DNA of 64,000 nt from Acanthaster planci (Eukaryota > Echinodermata > Asteroidea > Valvatida > Acanthasteridae): contig NW_019091625.1 in NCBI RefSeq assembly GCF_001949145.1, forward strand, positions 163,186 through 227,185, written 5' to 3'. Within the stretch, counting starts at the first letter, position 1; every line of letters begins with the position of its first letter. The notes under the pieces were generated by a model. It saw only the letters and a program-made list of their open reading frames with translations, did not search any database and was not told where the DNA came from. Shown piece by piece: positions 1 to 12,200 of this stretch. The translations under genes and the position numbers were made by a program.

Positions 1-183
1 AGCACTGAGGGAAGTCCGCCGCCCTACACCAAGCTGGTCGACCAGTTGGAGAAAAGGTTTGGACCGGGCCAGTTGGCGGAAAATCATTTAATGGAGTTGA
101 GGCATCGACATCAAGGAGCCAAGGAGAGCCTACAGGAACTAGGGCAGGCGATCAAGCAGTACACAAGCAGTATACACCTGTAG
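1..183 (+). pseudogene. Ty3/gypsy-type gag fragment, cut by the window edge
   Basis: The first frame is open from base 1 to a TAG at 181-183 and gives about 60 residues. They resemble the central gag (capsid) region of Ty3/gypsy LTR retrotransposons: a helix of the type LVDQLEKRFGPGQ, then a basic stretch with ELRHRHQGAKESLQELGQ. In that family the pattern is 'L-E-x-R-F-G ... L-x-x-R-x-Q-x-x-x-E-S-L-x-E-L'. Gag would normally continue into a zinc knuckle and pol. Here it stops soon after this block and no protease or reverse transcriptase follows, so this is a truncated or decayed copy, or a domesticated fragment whose 5' part lies outside the window. The call is family resemblance by eye; I have no alignment score. 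Confidence 0.6.
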
Positions 184-2400
184 ACACCGCTTGGCATGTT
201 GACAGGAAAGCCATTCTGTTAATTGAATATTTTGATTGGAGAGAGGATGAATGTCAGACTGCAAAGTGTGGGATTGAAGCAGTTTTGGGGGAAATGTCCC
301 ACAAAGAATACAGAGGTTAATGTTGTTTTGGGACATTTCAACTGCTTAATTAATAGTTTAGTGTTTGCAAACATTTTAACATGTCTATTATATGCATTGT
401 ATTCAAAGTGATTCAAGCTCTGGTCTTTTTGGTTTAAACCAGTATATAAAATGTGAAATCACTGTTAAATTGCTAATATTGTATACCATGCCATCTGGGC
501 TGTGAAAGAGAACAGTTAAAGCACTTAATGACAGTGACCTGTTCAGTCATCTGGAAGGACCTTCAGCTGGATTTTTCATGCCTTATTACAAAGGAGGATC
601 TTGCAGGAGCATGGCTCAAAGCGAAGTGTAAACGCCATCGAAAAACAATCCTCCTCATGTGAATGTAGATTGCCAACCTCCATGGCTGGTCCCCCATCAA
701 TCACACTTGGAGCCTGAAACAAGTTTCCACTGCTGGCTCGCGTGCAGCCCAGGCACTTCACAACTCCAGAGGTACCAGTTTCGCATTCATCACTGTGTTG
801 AGCCACGGATCACCTTACACTCATCACTTGCTGGCCGATGAAAATGCAGCGTGCCTGAACCTTGGCCCCCTACCCCAATTCATCCAGATGGAATTTCAGG
901 CAAATGGGTCTGACAAGCCGTCACATTCATTCCATTTAATCAAACACTTCTTCTCCCTCTACCTGTGTAAGCTTCCTCGTTTTCCTTTGTATCCTTCTTT
1001 TTTGCTGTCCCCTCTTTCCCCTCGTGATGACGGTGTATTCCGTTAGCACTCAAATGGGGGAAATGAGTAGAGTGATTTGATGTAAGGGTGCAAGCGTCAC
1101 GTTGTCTGCTTTTTTACAGATAAATATTTGCCTGTCTAGCTAGGACAGCCAGTGCCAGCATAAAAGGAGGTGAGAAAAAAAGCCACCATCATCATTGGTG
1201 CTCTTAGAAAAGTGTTGTTTGGTTTTACTAATTTGCTGCGGTCGAGATAGCTGCACGTTCTGGCGTGAGCGTGTTGCCTTTTGCGCTGTTGTTTGTTATC
1301 TGGGTGCAGACAGTAATTTTTGTGTGTGTAAAGGGAGACGGTGTAGTGACAGGTTGATATTGGGTGGCATTGAGCCCATTCCATCAGTTGCATTGTGGAC
1401 AGCCATTTCTTTCCAATTGAACCCTTTTGTGGTGGTTGCGTATCAGAGCAGCTACTAGAGGAACTAATAATGGCTGAATTAAAATATGTTACATACTGGT
1501 ATGCATTTGAAAGGGAACAGGCCATAAGGTCAAGTGTTGTCACGCAAGCAGTGTTACCCTGCTGGTTACCATGTACATGTACCATTTTACACACTTCTCA
1601 AACATGTCATACCTGCTCTATGCACATCTGCATGTACATTTACATTTAGCCTTAATTGGAGTGAGACCATTTTTTTTCATGAAATTTACGTGTAGTTTTA
1701 ATTTTTACCCTAAATTGGAGGGAAGCTTCTCCCCATGCATTTTCTGACTTCATCTTTGAAGAAAATGTCAGTTGACTGAAAACAAAACTTGCGCTGCAGT
1801 TTCATTCCAGAGCAAAGTATTAAGATGCATAGTGTCTTATCACTGGCTACCATTACCTAGAACATAAAGTGGGAAGATAGCACAACTTGCACATGTAGGA
1901 CCATGAGTTGTAGCAGTTGGGCTGTACTGGTAGTTTTACCAGAGGAGTTCACTTTCACAAGATGCTGCTAGTGCCCAGACCAAAGTACTTTAAGGCATGG
2001 ACCAACTACCAGTTAACCAGTTAACGTCAGATTTTTTTACCCAAAAAAGCTGCTAGGGGTAGGTTTTTTCCCCGCATAGTCCTCAACTTTGCAATTGCGC
2101 TTTGACCCAAACAAGCTTGAGGCATTCAGGCGTCAATCATAGAAATGAAAAAAGAATCCTTAAACGAGTGTATGTGTCCTCCGTGGAACAAATAAGAGAT
2201 ATTACATGTATGCGTGTTTACACGTCATTCGGCATCAAGTGGTTATGCATATATTTTACTGGAACAAGGTTGTCATCTTCCCCAGTGCCTGTTGCATACA
2301 GGTACATGTACATATATACATGTACTGGTAAGCCCACAAGCTCCCATTGGCTTTGGGGACAATGCCCATTCTTTAACTCACAGGAAAAAAGTTGAGTTAC
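184..2400. other. Non-coding stretch, nothing recognised
   Basis: AT-rich sequence with short T and A runs and several TACATGTA palindromes (for example 1574-1581, 2303-2310 and 2317-2324). The longest reading frame is on the minus strand (1136-1594). It has no recognisable domain and no splice context, so I treat it as chance. Confidence 0.5.
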
Positions 2401-2403
2401 TAA

Positions 2404-2722
2404 CACCCGTTTCAGACAGGCATTCTTTGGTTGCGTCGAACCAAATAGAATTAAGAGCAACTTAGGTCATCCAAATTAAATTTTGGTTTCAGACAAAGGA
2501 CCTTAATGCATACATTTGCATGGGTTCGGCCCATGAAAAGAGCGATGTTTGAAACCAAGTCACTCTGGTTTGGTCTGAGTGCCTCTTAGTGTCAATCTTT
2601 TGCCTGCTAGCATGCCTCATCGCTCCTAATTGTTTTAGACGTCAAACTTTTGCTGTACTTAATTAAAAATTTGCTTTTGATTTGGTTTGGTGCGACTCTA
2701 GAATGCCTGTCTGAAACGGGGG
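2404..2722. mobile_element. Harbinger/PIF-like MITE, 319 bp, TAA target duplication
   Basis: The left end begins CACCCGTTTCAGACAGGCAT. The reverse complement of the right end begins CCCCCGTTTCAGACAGGCAT, so 19 of 20 terminal bases match, and similarity continues loosely to about 40 bp through the AACCAAAT motif. The element is flanked by TAA at 2401-2403 and at 2723-2725, a 3-bp duplication of the kind made by PIF/Harbinger transposases. The interior has no transposase coding potential, so it is non-autonomous. The superfamily is inferred from target-site size and sequence. Confidence 0.75.
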
Positions 2723-2725
2723 TAA

Positions 2726-5700
2726 TTAAAATAAATTTTTCCAAATATCAGCTTCATCTCTGTCTTCATCAAAGGATCCACAATCAGTTTCACACCTACC
2801 GTTGAAACTTAGGGAAAAGGCCATATATGTACATGTACTCTGAACTTTAACCTGACATTAAGCAAGATTCTCTAGCAGAAGTTCAAGCTACTTGCTCTTG
2901 AAGGAGTTAGCTGGTTCGCTGTTTGAGAACAAATCACATGAGACAGAACATGTTTAGCAAATGTGAGTTGTTGAACTGAAACCTTAAGACTACAGGGAAA
3001 TAACTGAGATTTAGAAGTTACCAGTATTTTCGCCTTACGGGATCTTTGCAGGAACTGTGAGTGCTGCGACATGCATCACGTTCCAATGTTTTAATGAAAC
3101 TTTCATGACACCGTTAAAAACACATAACCCACAACACAAACAAACAAATTAGGTATGCAGCTGCACAAGCACAGGCTCATGTAATGCAATTTCCCCGTCT
3201 GTGTTGAACTCCATGCATTTCTCCTGCACTGTTAGCCCGAGCAAGAGCCAAGTTTATTTTTAGCCAAGAAATTAAGAATCGTGACCACTGCTGTCTAGTG
3301 AGGATGGCTGTTGATGTGTTTTTTTGGCCAGACAGACACATTGGTAATTGGATCTAAAATGTTCTCTAGACACATTAACAGAATTGGAGCATGTCTAGAA
3401 TGTTCTCTAGCTGACATTTACGGGCCCCCGTCTGCAAATTAAATAATTTTGCTTCTGGCAAACACACTTGCAGTTTCAGCGCACTATCAGGTTCTGTGAA
3501 ATGTGGACATACTAATTATTCATGTCAAATGACAAATTTTGGCTCTTTTCACAGCAATTGTCAGTGTAACTCACAATGTCAGCTTTTATATCTGATTCCA
3601 CTTGTGCATTAGCTGGTACAATTATAGCTGGCAGGTCCTCTTGTATGCCATGTAGGTACACACTGTGCGTGTGCACACTTCAGTGAGCGCATGGCGCACG
3701 ACGCGCATGCATGCAGCGGGAGATCACCCGGACGGCAAACACGGAGCCCAAGCCAGATGCCTGCGTGTATGTATACTTTCAATCAAAGTGCCAGCCTCTG
3801 ATGGATCAGGTCCTCCTGTCCCCCCCTCCCCCATCGCATGGAACAACCGCGGCATTTGGTTGTTAGGCATCAGACATGGATGCATGAGGAAAAAAAACAA
3901 CAAGCATAGCCCAGATGGGTGAAATCAGAAACCAGCGCAGTTCTAGCTGGCCTGCTTGTATTGATAATAACAATGGCTGATATGTGATGTTAGCACTGAA
4001 AATCAAACCCATGGGGCTGCTTTGTGTGCGAGAAAACTACACTTGCTATCACTTGCTAACATCAGTATGCTATTTCCAATCTTTCTAGCTAGAACTAAGG
4101 CACGCAGGACTCAAAACTTTTTTGGTAATGGGCACAAAAGTGGCATTATATAGGGGGGGTTAAAAATCATTTGATTAGAAAAATCAAACCAATCAGTTTG
4201 AAATGATTGAACTTGTTTATGTTACACATGTAGATGTCCTGCTAAACTTCGCTAAATGTTGTTTGAAGGATCCCATGCAAGAAATGAGATGCAGAAAGCA
4301 AAAAGGCGCCAAAATGCCCGTAAACTTGGACAACAAACATTGAAAATAAGCTTGATTGAAATGCAAAAGTGCCTTTTCAAGGGTTATAGTAAGTTAATAA
4401 ATTTTTTTTTTTTAAATGCATTGCGTAGATGCTGAAGCCTACATGTAACTTCCAAGGGAGTGTCTGTAGGGAAACTTCTTGAATTCTCCTTAATCCTCTG
4501 CCAGCCGAAACAGAATTGAATCAGCACCTTTTCATAAAAAAAAATGCTTGGCTGGGCTCAAATCTTCCCCCAATCCCGGGCAGTCCTTCCAAACTGCCCG
4601 TTGGATTTTGGAGGGATCTTGGGGGTGATTAGAGTTAATTCTGAGCCAAGGAGAATGATTTCCTTCTCCAACTTATTACTGTACATGTACATGGCCAATG
4701 CTTTGAGGTAAGGCCAAACAAAAAACTTATCTGTGTTTCCTTTGTACATTGAAGGAAAAAAAAGGTGAGGGTGAATTCTGTTGTATTTTTTACTGTATAG
4801 TTTTTACCCAGAAATTTCAAGGCAGAATGATGGGTTGTTATTTATTTTTTTACACTTACGTGGAAACGCATTAGAACCATTTCAAGCAAAAGTGGAAATT
4901 GGCCGTACTGTTATTGACCACGTTATCATAGCGGTAGGTAATTCTTAAGAGTTTTTTTTAGAAAAAGGAAAGTGCAACTGTATCTATAAGCACAGTCACC
5001 TTTAATTTCAGTTTCTTTCTGAAGCTTTTTATTTGTGAAATACAATTGAACATGAGGTCATTAACAACCAACTTTCCACTTTCACATTGAACTGCCTCTA
5101 AGTACCGGGTACTGTCAGATTTACGTGTAATTCTGTACATGTTTAATACAACACATAAGCATTGTTAATCACTGCCTAAGTGTCTGAATTTATAAAGCAG
5201 ATGTTTGCAGGTACAAACACATAAAAGGATGCCACTTTTTCATGTCTCCCAGCTTTAAAAAAAAACAGAAGGCAGTGTAAGCAAAACTTCGGCTCGGAGG
5301 TTGATACCATATAGTGTAATTTTTTTTATTTACAATTATGTCTGGTAGTTTACTCATCGTACTGGTCAGGAGCTCATCATGCAGGTGGCTTTTAACTGGC
5401 GATAAAGGTATTGACAGATTGTGAAGACTTTCCCAGTTTGGTATTCAATTTTGAATTTTATTTTATTACCTATTTAAGGCATTGTTGTCACGTAGGCTTT
5501 TGAATGACATCCAGTCAAGTCAGAAATTTCACTTTACATTGGCTCAGCACAAACCACTGATGAGGCTTGAGGGGTGTTTCACAGAACATGACCTCGGTAA
5601 AGTTGATGAACGAAATCATTGGATAATATGAAAATTTAGACTTACCGTTGCAGTGTCACTCAAAAAGGTATTAATGAATGAGAATAAAAGTGTGATGGAT

Positions 5701-7975
5701 TGGTGATGATTATGGATCTCATCTTCCCCAAGCCCTTAGCTTTTTTAAAGGTACAGTGTATATGTACCCATGTAAAACAGGGCCATCACACTAGGGTTTT
5801 ATCTGCATGTAGAATTAACACATCTGCCTCAGCTGCCAGTCCTTTGCAAAGCAATGTTTAAAAGCACCAGTACCTGTCTGCTCCTAGCAAAATCTCTGAA
5901 ACCGATAGCCCTTGGTGCTGTCTGAGTCCAATTTTTTTCGCTGTACTCAATACTTTGCCAGTGCTAAAGATTTGTGAAATAAATGGGGGTTTGTAAGTTT
6001 TGTACCAGCAAAAACAACCTGAATAAATTTTGCCTGGCCTCAGGACAGGTGGGAAACTTGTTAGATAAGACACTGCTTTGCCTTTTTTTAATTTCCATAT
6101 TAAAGTTTTCAATTAAAAGATACAGACGGGCTCGGCACGATTTTCTTGGTTTGTGTTAGGTGGTGGAAGATGCAGCTATCTTTTCGTTTGTCTTAAAGTG
6201 GATGGCATTCTAAACTTGATTTTCTCTGCTGCTATTTTGTCAAGCATTAAGCAAATACCAATGAATTTTAAATCACGTTGCGACCAATACCGTCCCCTCA
6301 CAGAACTGTGCACATGTACTCAGGCCCTCCTGTGAATTAAAAGAAGAGAACAAACAAGGATGAAAAACAAAAGAAACAAATCATTTGAAATGATTTCCAG
6401 TTAATTTCACCAGTTACTGCAGCATTAGCCAGATGCATTTTTCAATGCTTGCCTGGGGCCGTCGACTGTCTCAAAAGGTCACGTGGCAGATTGTATAATT
6501 GGATTTTGTCAGGCCGAGCGGGCCCTGCTCATTGGAAGGGTCGTGCAGTGTTCATCAGCTACATGTGCACGTTCCGAAAATTGGCAGCAGGGGCCAGCTT
6601 TGTCAACTGTCTCCCCGGCAGAAGCGGAAGGTCGTGTTGCAAAACAAATGAATATTGCAAAATAGAAATGCTCATTGCCGTTGTTACTTGTCAAGGCAGA
6701 TGATGCCGACGCATTCTCTCCATGTGCTCTATCAACTAGACATATGTAGAACGGTATAACCATATGCACTGGAGCAGTTTATTGCATGTGTGTATGAGTA
6801 CTAAAGGAAGCATATTACCGGTATATATTATAACATATTTGCAGTATACAGGTACATGTGTCTGAGAAGTTTGCTGTGCATTGTAGGCAGGACTTACACC
6901 GCAGAAACTTGAGGCTGTACATATAACAGTTCGTGTACTTGCTGTGCTCTTTGTGTTACAGAGACATTTGACTGCAGCTACGGTAGATGCAGCGTCATTG
7001 AGTACGAAAGCCACTGGCTGGTTCTTGCAGCTCAATTCAAGGATCATCAAGTTCTGTCATTTTCATGAGTGTATAAAGCGTAATTTTTTTCTTGCATCCT
7101 CCCCTTCCCTTGAGTGTGCAAAAAATGATTTATTGCCATCATTTGTAGTGTTTTTCAAAAAGCGTACGAGACCCAGTAATCCCCTGCCCGACGGCGCACA
7201 ATTTGTACACTCATAAAAATGATGGCAAAAATGGACGCCCCCTTATTCTCGACTGCAGACAGTTGAGTTGGACCGTGGGATGCTGGCTGCCATTGTTAAT
7301 TGCCCGTGCAATGTACATGTACAGTGTAGCATTAGATGGCAAAAGGCCAAGTGCCAGCCAACCTTACAAAAGATGAATTGCAGTTGAAAGCTAGTATCTG
7401 TTTCCATTTACATGTGTGGAATATTTTTTGTGTGTGAAATAACAAAAGAAATAAATGAACCAAACATACCCACTTGGAAAATGGTGCCCTGTCAGCATGG
7501 GGTTGTGCAACACGCCCCCCTTTTTTATCGAAATATAACCAAAAGAAAGGCTCTTTCTACTCTTTCTTCCAAATATTGAACAGCTGCTGCTATGTTTAAC
7601 TAAACTCTCCAACCCACCAGGTATGATAAATATTAAAGTATCAAATATTAAAGTAGTGGTTAATGAGTAAAACTCTGTTTGATCAGCAGTCTTGCTCAGT
7701 GTTGGGGAAAGTTGGGAAAAGGACTTATCCGAGAGATGAAGCTTTTAATTTTTTGCTTAGCATGTCCATGCAGATTTATTGCAAAGTTGTATATGTAAGT
7801 ACAAAACATACTTTTACTTGTGACCTGTCACTTTCTTTTGCATCCTGGTGTATGCAGTTTTCCTATTTGTTTGCTTTCTTTGTCAGTGTGAAGGCGGCAT
7901 TTACAGGTTTTTTGTGTAATTTGCCTTGATACGTACATTGACATTTGAAAAATAAATGGTATTTCAGTTGTTACT
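2726..7975. other. Non-coding stretch without recognised elements
   Basis: AT-rich, with homopolymer runs and dispersed TACATGTA palindromes (4440-4447, 4682-4689, 7314-7321). A slightly GC-richer patch near 3660-3850 and another near 6450-6620 are open in several frames, but neither has domains or convincing splice sites. No gene is called. Confidence 0.5.
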
Positions 7976-8005
7976 CGATGTTCTATGATTTTTCATAGAA
8001 CATCG
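7976..8005. repeat. Perfect 13-bp inverted repeat with a 4-nt loop
   Basis: The arm CGATGTTCTATGA is followed by TTTT and by its exact reverse complement TCATAGAACATCG. The flanking bases do not extend the stem. No TIR or target duplication could be assigned, so I list it as an isolated hairpin. Confidence 0.9.
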
Positions 8006-8904
8006 TGCACAGCATCAGGCTTCTGTCTGGCTTGTCAGCAATATGGTGAACGGTGTCTGCACAACTGTTAAGGAAGGTTTTGGTTCTTGTCACACTGGAG
8101 CCATCTTGTGCCTTGTTTGTCTTGCAGACTGTCAGATGGGTTTGCTGACTGAAATTACAAAGGGCAAAATTCGGTCCCCTCTGCAAAATGCCATGACTGG
8201 CTTGTGCTTGCCGAAAACCCACGCCTATGTCATGTTTATACATATGCATCTCCTGTGAAAGCTTACGGTGTGAAGCAATTTTGACAGCATGAAACACGCA
8301 TTGGGAAATCATCCAGAGTTCTAGTGTCTTCATCTTTGACAAATTGGCCACACTGACCAATCCTCGAATGTCACAAAGTGATGTTTTTGCCTTCTGCCTG
8401 GCATAAACTGGCCTTAAAATGCAAGGTCCCAATGTGCGAACAAGTTTTCCTCTAGGTTTCTGCAGTTTCTTGAAAACAACCAAGAGTACCAGTACAACTT
8501 GAGTGATGCTGGCCTTTTGACCTGAAAGCTGTCGCAACCGATACTTATCTACACTCAAATTACTTGGTCTGATATCCTTCCCCACCTTAAGGCAAAATCA
8601 TGGACTCTCTCCTCTTAGAATGCTGACGTCAGCAGTTAGTGCAAACTGCAACAAGATTAATGCTTCATGAGAGGGATGGGACATTTGTGTGACGCACTGC
8701 AAGTCTGGTGAATTCCTCGGCAAAAGTTCAGAACTGAAGCTCCACATTGCTTTTTTTCTGATGCACACTCTCGAGATCACTGTCAAGTTCATGACAAGTA
8801 AATTGCCTGTCATGATGAGCAATGGTTTTCAAATTTCCCATAAACGGGATCATTTTGTGTTCCCAAAGACGATTAGAGTGTTTAATTAGTTTAGGGGGCA
8901 TGTG
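8006..8904. other. Unassigned stretch with a long minus-strand frame
   Basis: The minus strand is open for 200 codons (8585 to 7983), beginning at a GTG and ending inside the hairpin at 7976-8005. The predicted product is basic and shows no recognisable domain, signal peptide or repeat. A perfect CRE octamer TGACGTCA lies at 8624-8631, just upstream of this frame when read on the minus strand. Coding status is unproven and I favour chance. Confidence 0.3.
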
Positions 8905-9238
8905 ACTTTGTGATCAGTATTTGTAGCTTCTGATCATAAGGTCGGGGGTTCATATCCAGCTGGTGGCAGCATGTTGTGATCTTGACCAAGTCACTGTACC
9001 CCTACGTGCAGATTTTCACCCAGGAGTAAGTGGGTACCTGTGAGAGCAGATTTGGTTATGCTTAGCTGTTCGCATCGATATGGCAGCATTGGGGCCAGTA
9101 ATACCCCAGGGAGCTGAGTTGGTTTCAGGAATGTTCAGATGTTGTGAGCCCAGTGTGAAGGGACAATAATAAAAGTGCCCTCAGCACCTTCATGGTGGAT
9201 ATGTTTGGCGCTTCATAACTGGCCATTATAGTTATTGT
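8905..9238 (+). repeat. tRNA-derived SINE, full-length-like
   Basis: A tRNA-like head carries a B-box-like motif (GGTCGGGGGTTCATATCC at 8940-8957). It is followed by a body with 'accaagtcactgtacccct', 'cacccaggagtaagtggg' and 'taccccagggagctgag', then a tail reading 'ttggcgcttcataactggcc'. This order (tRNA-like head, body, conserved tail) is that of SINEs common in invertebrate deuterostomes. The minus-strand copy at 41685-41947 shares both the head motif and the 'caagtcact/caagacact' block, so they are one family. The A box is degenerate. The 5' boundary is approximate. Confidence 0.7.
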
Positions 9239-9240
9239 TG

Positions 9241-12200
9241 ATACTCTCCTGGTGTTAACTCGTGTGCTATCAGAAGTTGAGGCCATTTCTGATTACTCTT
9301 GACAAAAATATGCAAAGACCTGGCTATATGAATAGTTGTGAAATAGTACTGTGATAATGCAAATGTTTCATTATTAAAGTTCAGTGGAATTGTTGGGTTT
9401 GCAGGCCCCCCCCAAAGAATGATGCTGTTATTTTTGATTGAATTAATAATTTGCACTGTATACACCGCTAGGGTTGCCATGCCTTCATTTGAGTAATTTC
9501 AGTTGGTCTTGATATGCTGGTGAATATGACTTACATGTACATGTGCATGTAGAATCATACTTAATGTAGATAGAAATTACAATATTTTCAAGTTACAAGG
9601 AAAGAAAACCCCAATATATCACGCCAGCAAAACAAGTGTCTTTGCTGCTGCATGTACACGTACCTCATAAAACACATTAAATTGATTGCTTAAAATGTAG
9701 GGGACTTGGAAGAGACTCTTCCTTTTTTTTTTGCCAAAACCCTGCCCCCTCTCTCACCCTACCTCCCTGAAAAGAATTTGAGGAAATCCAACCTTAAAGG
9801 AACCATGGAATGAAATTTTTTTAGAATCACTTTTTGTGTATGTGTATACTCTTCTCCTATGTATTAGGACCGTATGGACTCTTATATTGAGTTAGGTGAT
9901 CTGAAAAGTGCACTTTTTAAACATTCAAAATTTACCAAGCATTTCTGAACAAGTGAGGATGCTTTTGCCTTGATGTAAATCCAGGAAGACACTTCTTAGT
10001 TTGCATAAATGTACTTTCATGTTCAAATGGTGAACTCTAAATTGGCTATTTGAAATCATTTCCGAGAAGAGGTTGCTCCCCGACTTATTGCCATTATACT
10101 TACGCAACAACAAATTGCCAAAGGAAATGAAATCTATGATGGCAGTGTTAAAAAAAGCTAGAAACTCTTTGTGCACAAATCAGTGCAACATTGAGATTAA
10201 TTGCTTTGGACGACATCATCATCTTGCTCATGAAGACAAATGTACATTAGCATAAAAACCAGAAAAGCTCCAAAATAGTGGTCAAGATAGTAGAACAATA
10301 GTTTAAAATCAGGTTAATTGGAACCAAAGGGCACAATTTCAAGGATTTTAGTAAAATTTAGTGAAATAATTCTATTTCATGGTTTCTTTAATCTTATTTA
10401 CCAATTGTGGATGATATTACATTGTATTTTTGGCCAAAATGACAGACTTGATTGGTCCACTTATAAATCAAGGCCAACCTTGTCACCACATATAGTGACT
10501 CTTCAGAGTCATTTGTGCAACATCTGTGTGATATTTCTTGCAACCTCACATTTTGCAACAGCGCAAGGCTTCCACCAGTACCAGGGGGTGGTAATTGCTT
10601 CAATGGACTGCGTGGGGTGCTCTAGTTCAATGCACAGTCTGTCTCCATAGACTTTGAGGGACATCTTGTGTGTGCAAAACAAATGAGGGATAACAAATAC
10701 ACGTCCGCTGCGGGAAATTCAGCTTCATTGGTTTCACCCATTGGTATCAGCCACCCGTACTCTATTGCCCGAGTTTGTCTTTGTCCAGTAACGTCTTCTG
10801 GGAATCGACTGATATACATACACTGTACACATGGCCAGAGCATGCGATGCAAAAAGGCTCAAAATGGGGTAGACAATGAGACTTTGTAGACATGAAAATC
10901 ACATTACCCAAAAGGCAGATGAATAACATCCAAATTCCACATGTACTTGTACACATAGAGATTTTATTTACATGTACATATGGATTTTGTCCAACCCATC
11001 TCATTTCAATTCATTAAAATACAAGTACCTGTTGGTATGATTCTGCTTAGCAACCCTCCTAGTATGTATAGCGATTTTGAAAATTTGTGAAGTGTGTTTT
11101 GAAAGCCATTTACATACTTGTACATGTATAGAAGATAAAGAAGGAAAAAGAATCCAAACAAAACCCTAATCAAACAAAAATACCTATTTGTTTTCAATAC
11201 GTATATTTTTTGTTTGTCGTTCTGATATTCATGTCTGTGATATTCATTTTAATCTCCGTGTAAAATGGCCAGCTGAATTTCCCTGTAGTGGGATAAAAAA
11301 CATTTACTATAATTGTATTGTAATTAAAGAAATGTTATAAAGAAATATATCAGTGAATTTGGCCTGCTGTCGGTAGCTTGGATAACCATCTTGGAGTCGT
11401 GCCAAAAGCACATTCCATCCCCGTTTGGCCACATAACTCTGCCAAGATAGGGGGTGTGATTCAATGAATCGTATTCGCAGTGGGAAGGATTTATTAAAAA
11501 ACAAAGGGCAAGTTATTGTGCCTTGCGTGCACTAGGTGCACATGCCCCTGTGGTGATTGCTAGCAATGCAGGCACTTGTAATAACTGCATACAACCATGT
11601 CCAGAGTGCAATTTATCTTGTTCTACTATGATTTGCCTACCAGTAAATGCTGGCTTTGACAAGTACGTGAGTGTATGCCAGATTGTGGATATATATATAT
11701 GCAGGTACTGACATTTTCTAAATTTATTGCATGCAGCATGCATGTTCATTACACGCTGCTGCATTTTAAATACATATTTGCTACACAATGTGCTGTATAT
11801 TTGGTGGTAAGTGTGGCCCGTTAACCAGGAAATATAGTGTTGTTTTCAAGTTTATGAAATTGACATATATGCTCATAAAACACAGTCAGTATGTGAGGAA
11901 TTTACTTGTATAAAATCTATTAGTAATATTGATTTAAAGTTGATGTAATTATTTTTTGGTTACATTACCTCCCGGAAAGATTTACTTACATTTCTCAGAA
12001 AATAGTTTCTGGTCACACTCAATGTCCAAACTCTTATTGAAATAAAGGTAGTTTTCTAGTTCTGAAAATATCATTTTACTTCGGCAGTGTAATTTTTTGA
12101 AAGTATATAAAGTCACTGCAATAGAAAACACAAGTCACTGCAATAGAAAACACGCACATAATAGATAATATACTAAGAAGTGCTTTTTTATAAATTGACA

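Noticed and set aside
1136-1594. A 152-codon minus-strand frame
   Set aside because: No recognisable motif, and overlapping frames on the other strand are also open.
7983-8585. A 200-codon minus-strand frame, the longest in the window
   Set aside because: It starts at GTG, has no recognisable domain and no splice sites around it. One frame of this length is plausible by chance in 64 kb. Kept only as an unassigned stretch.
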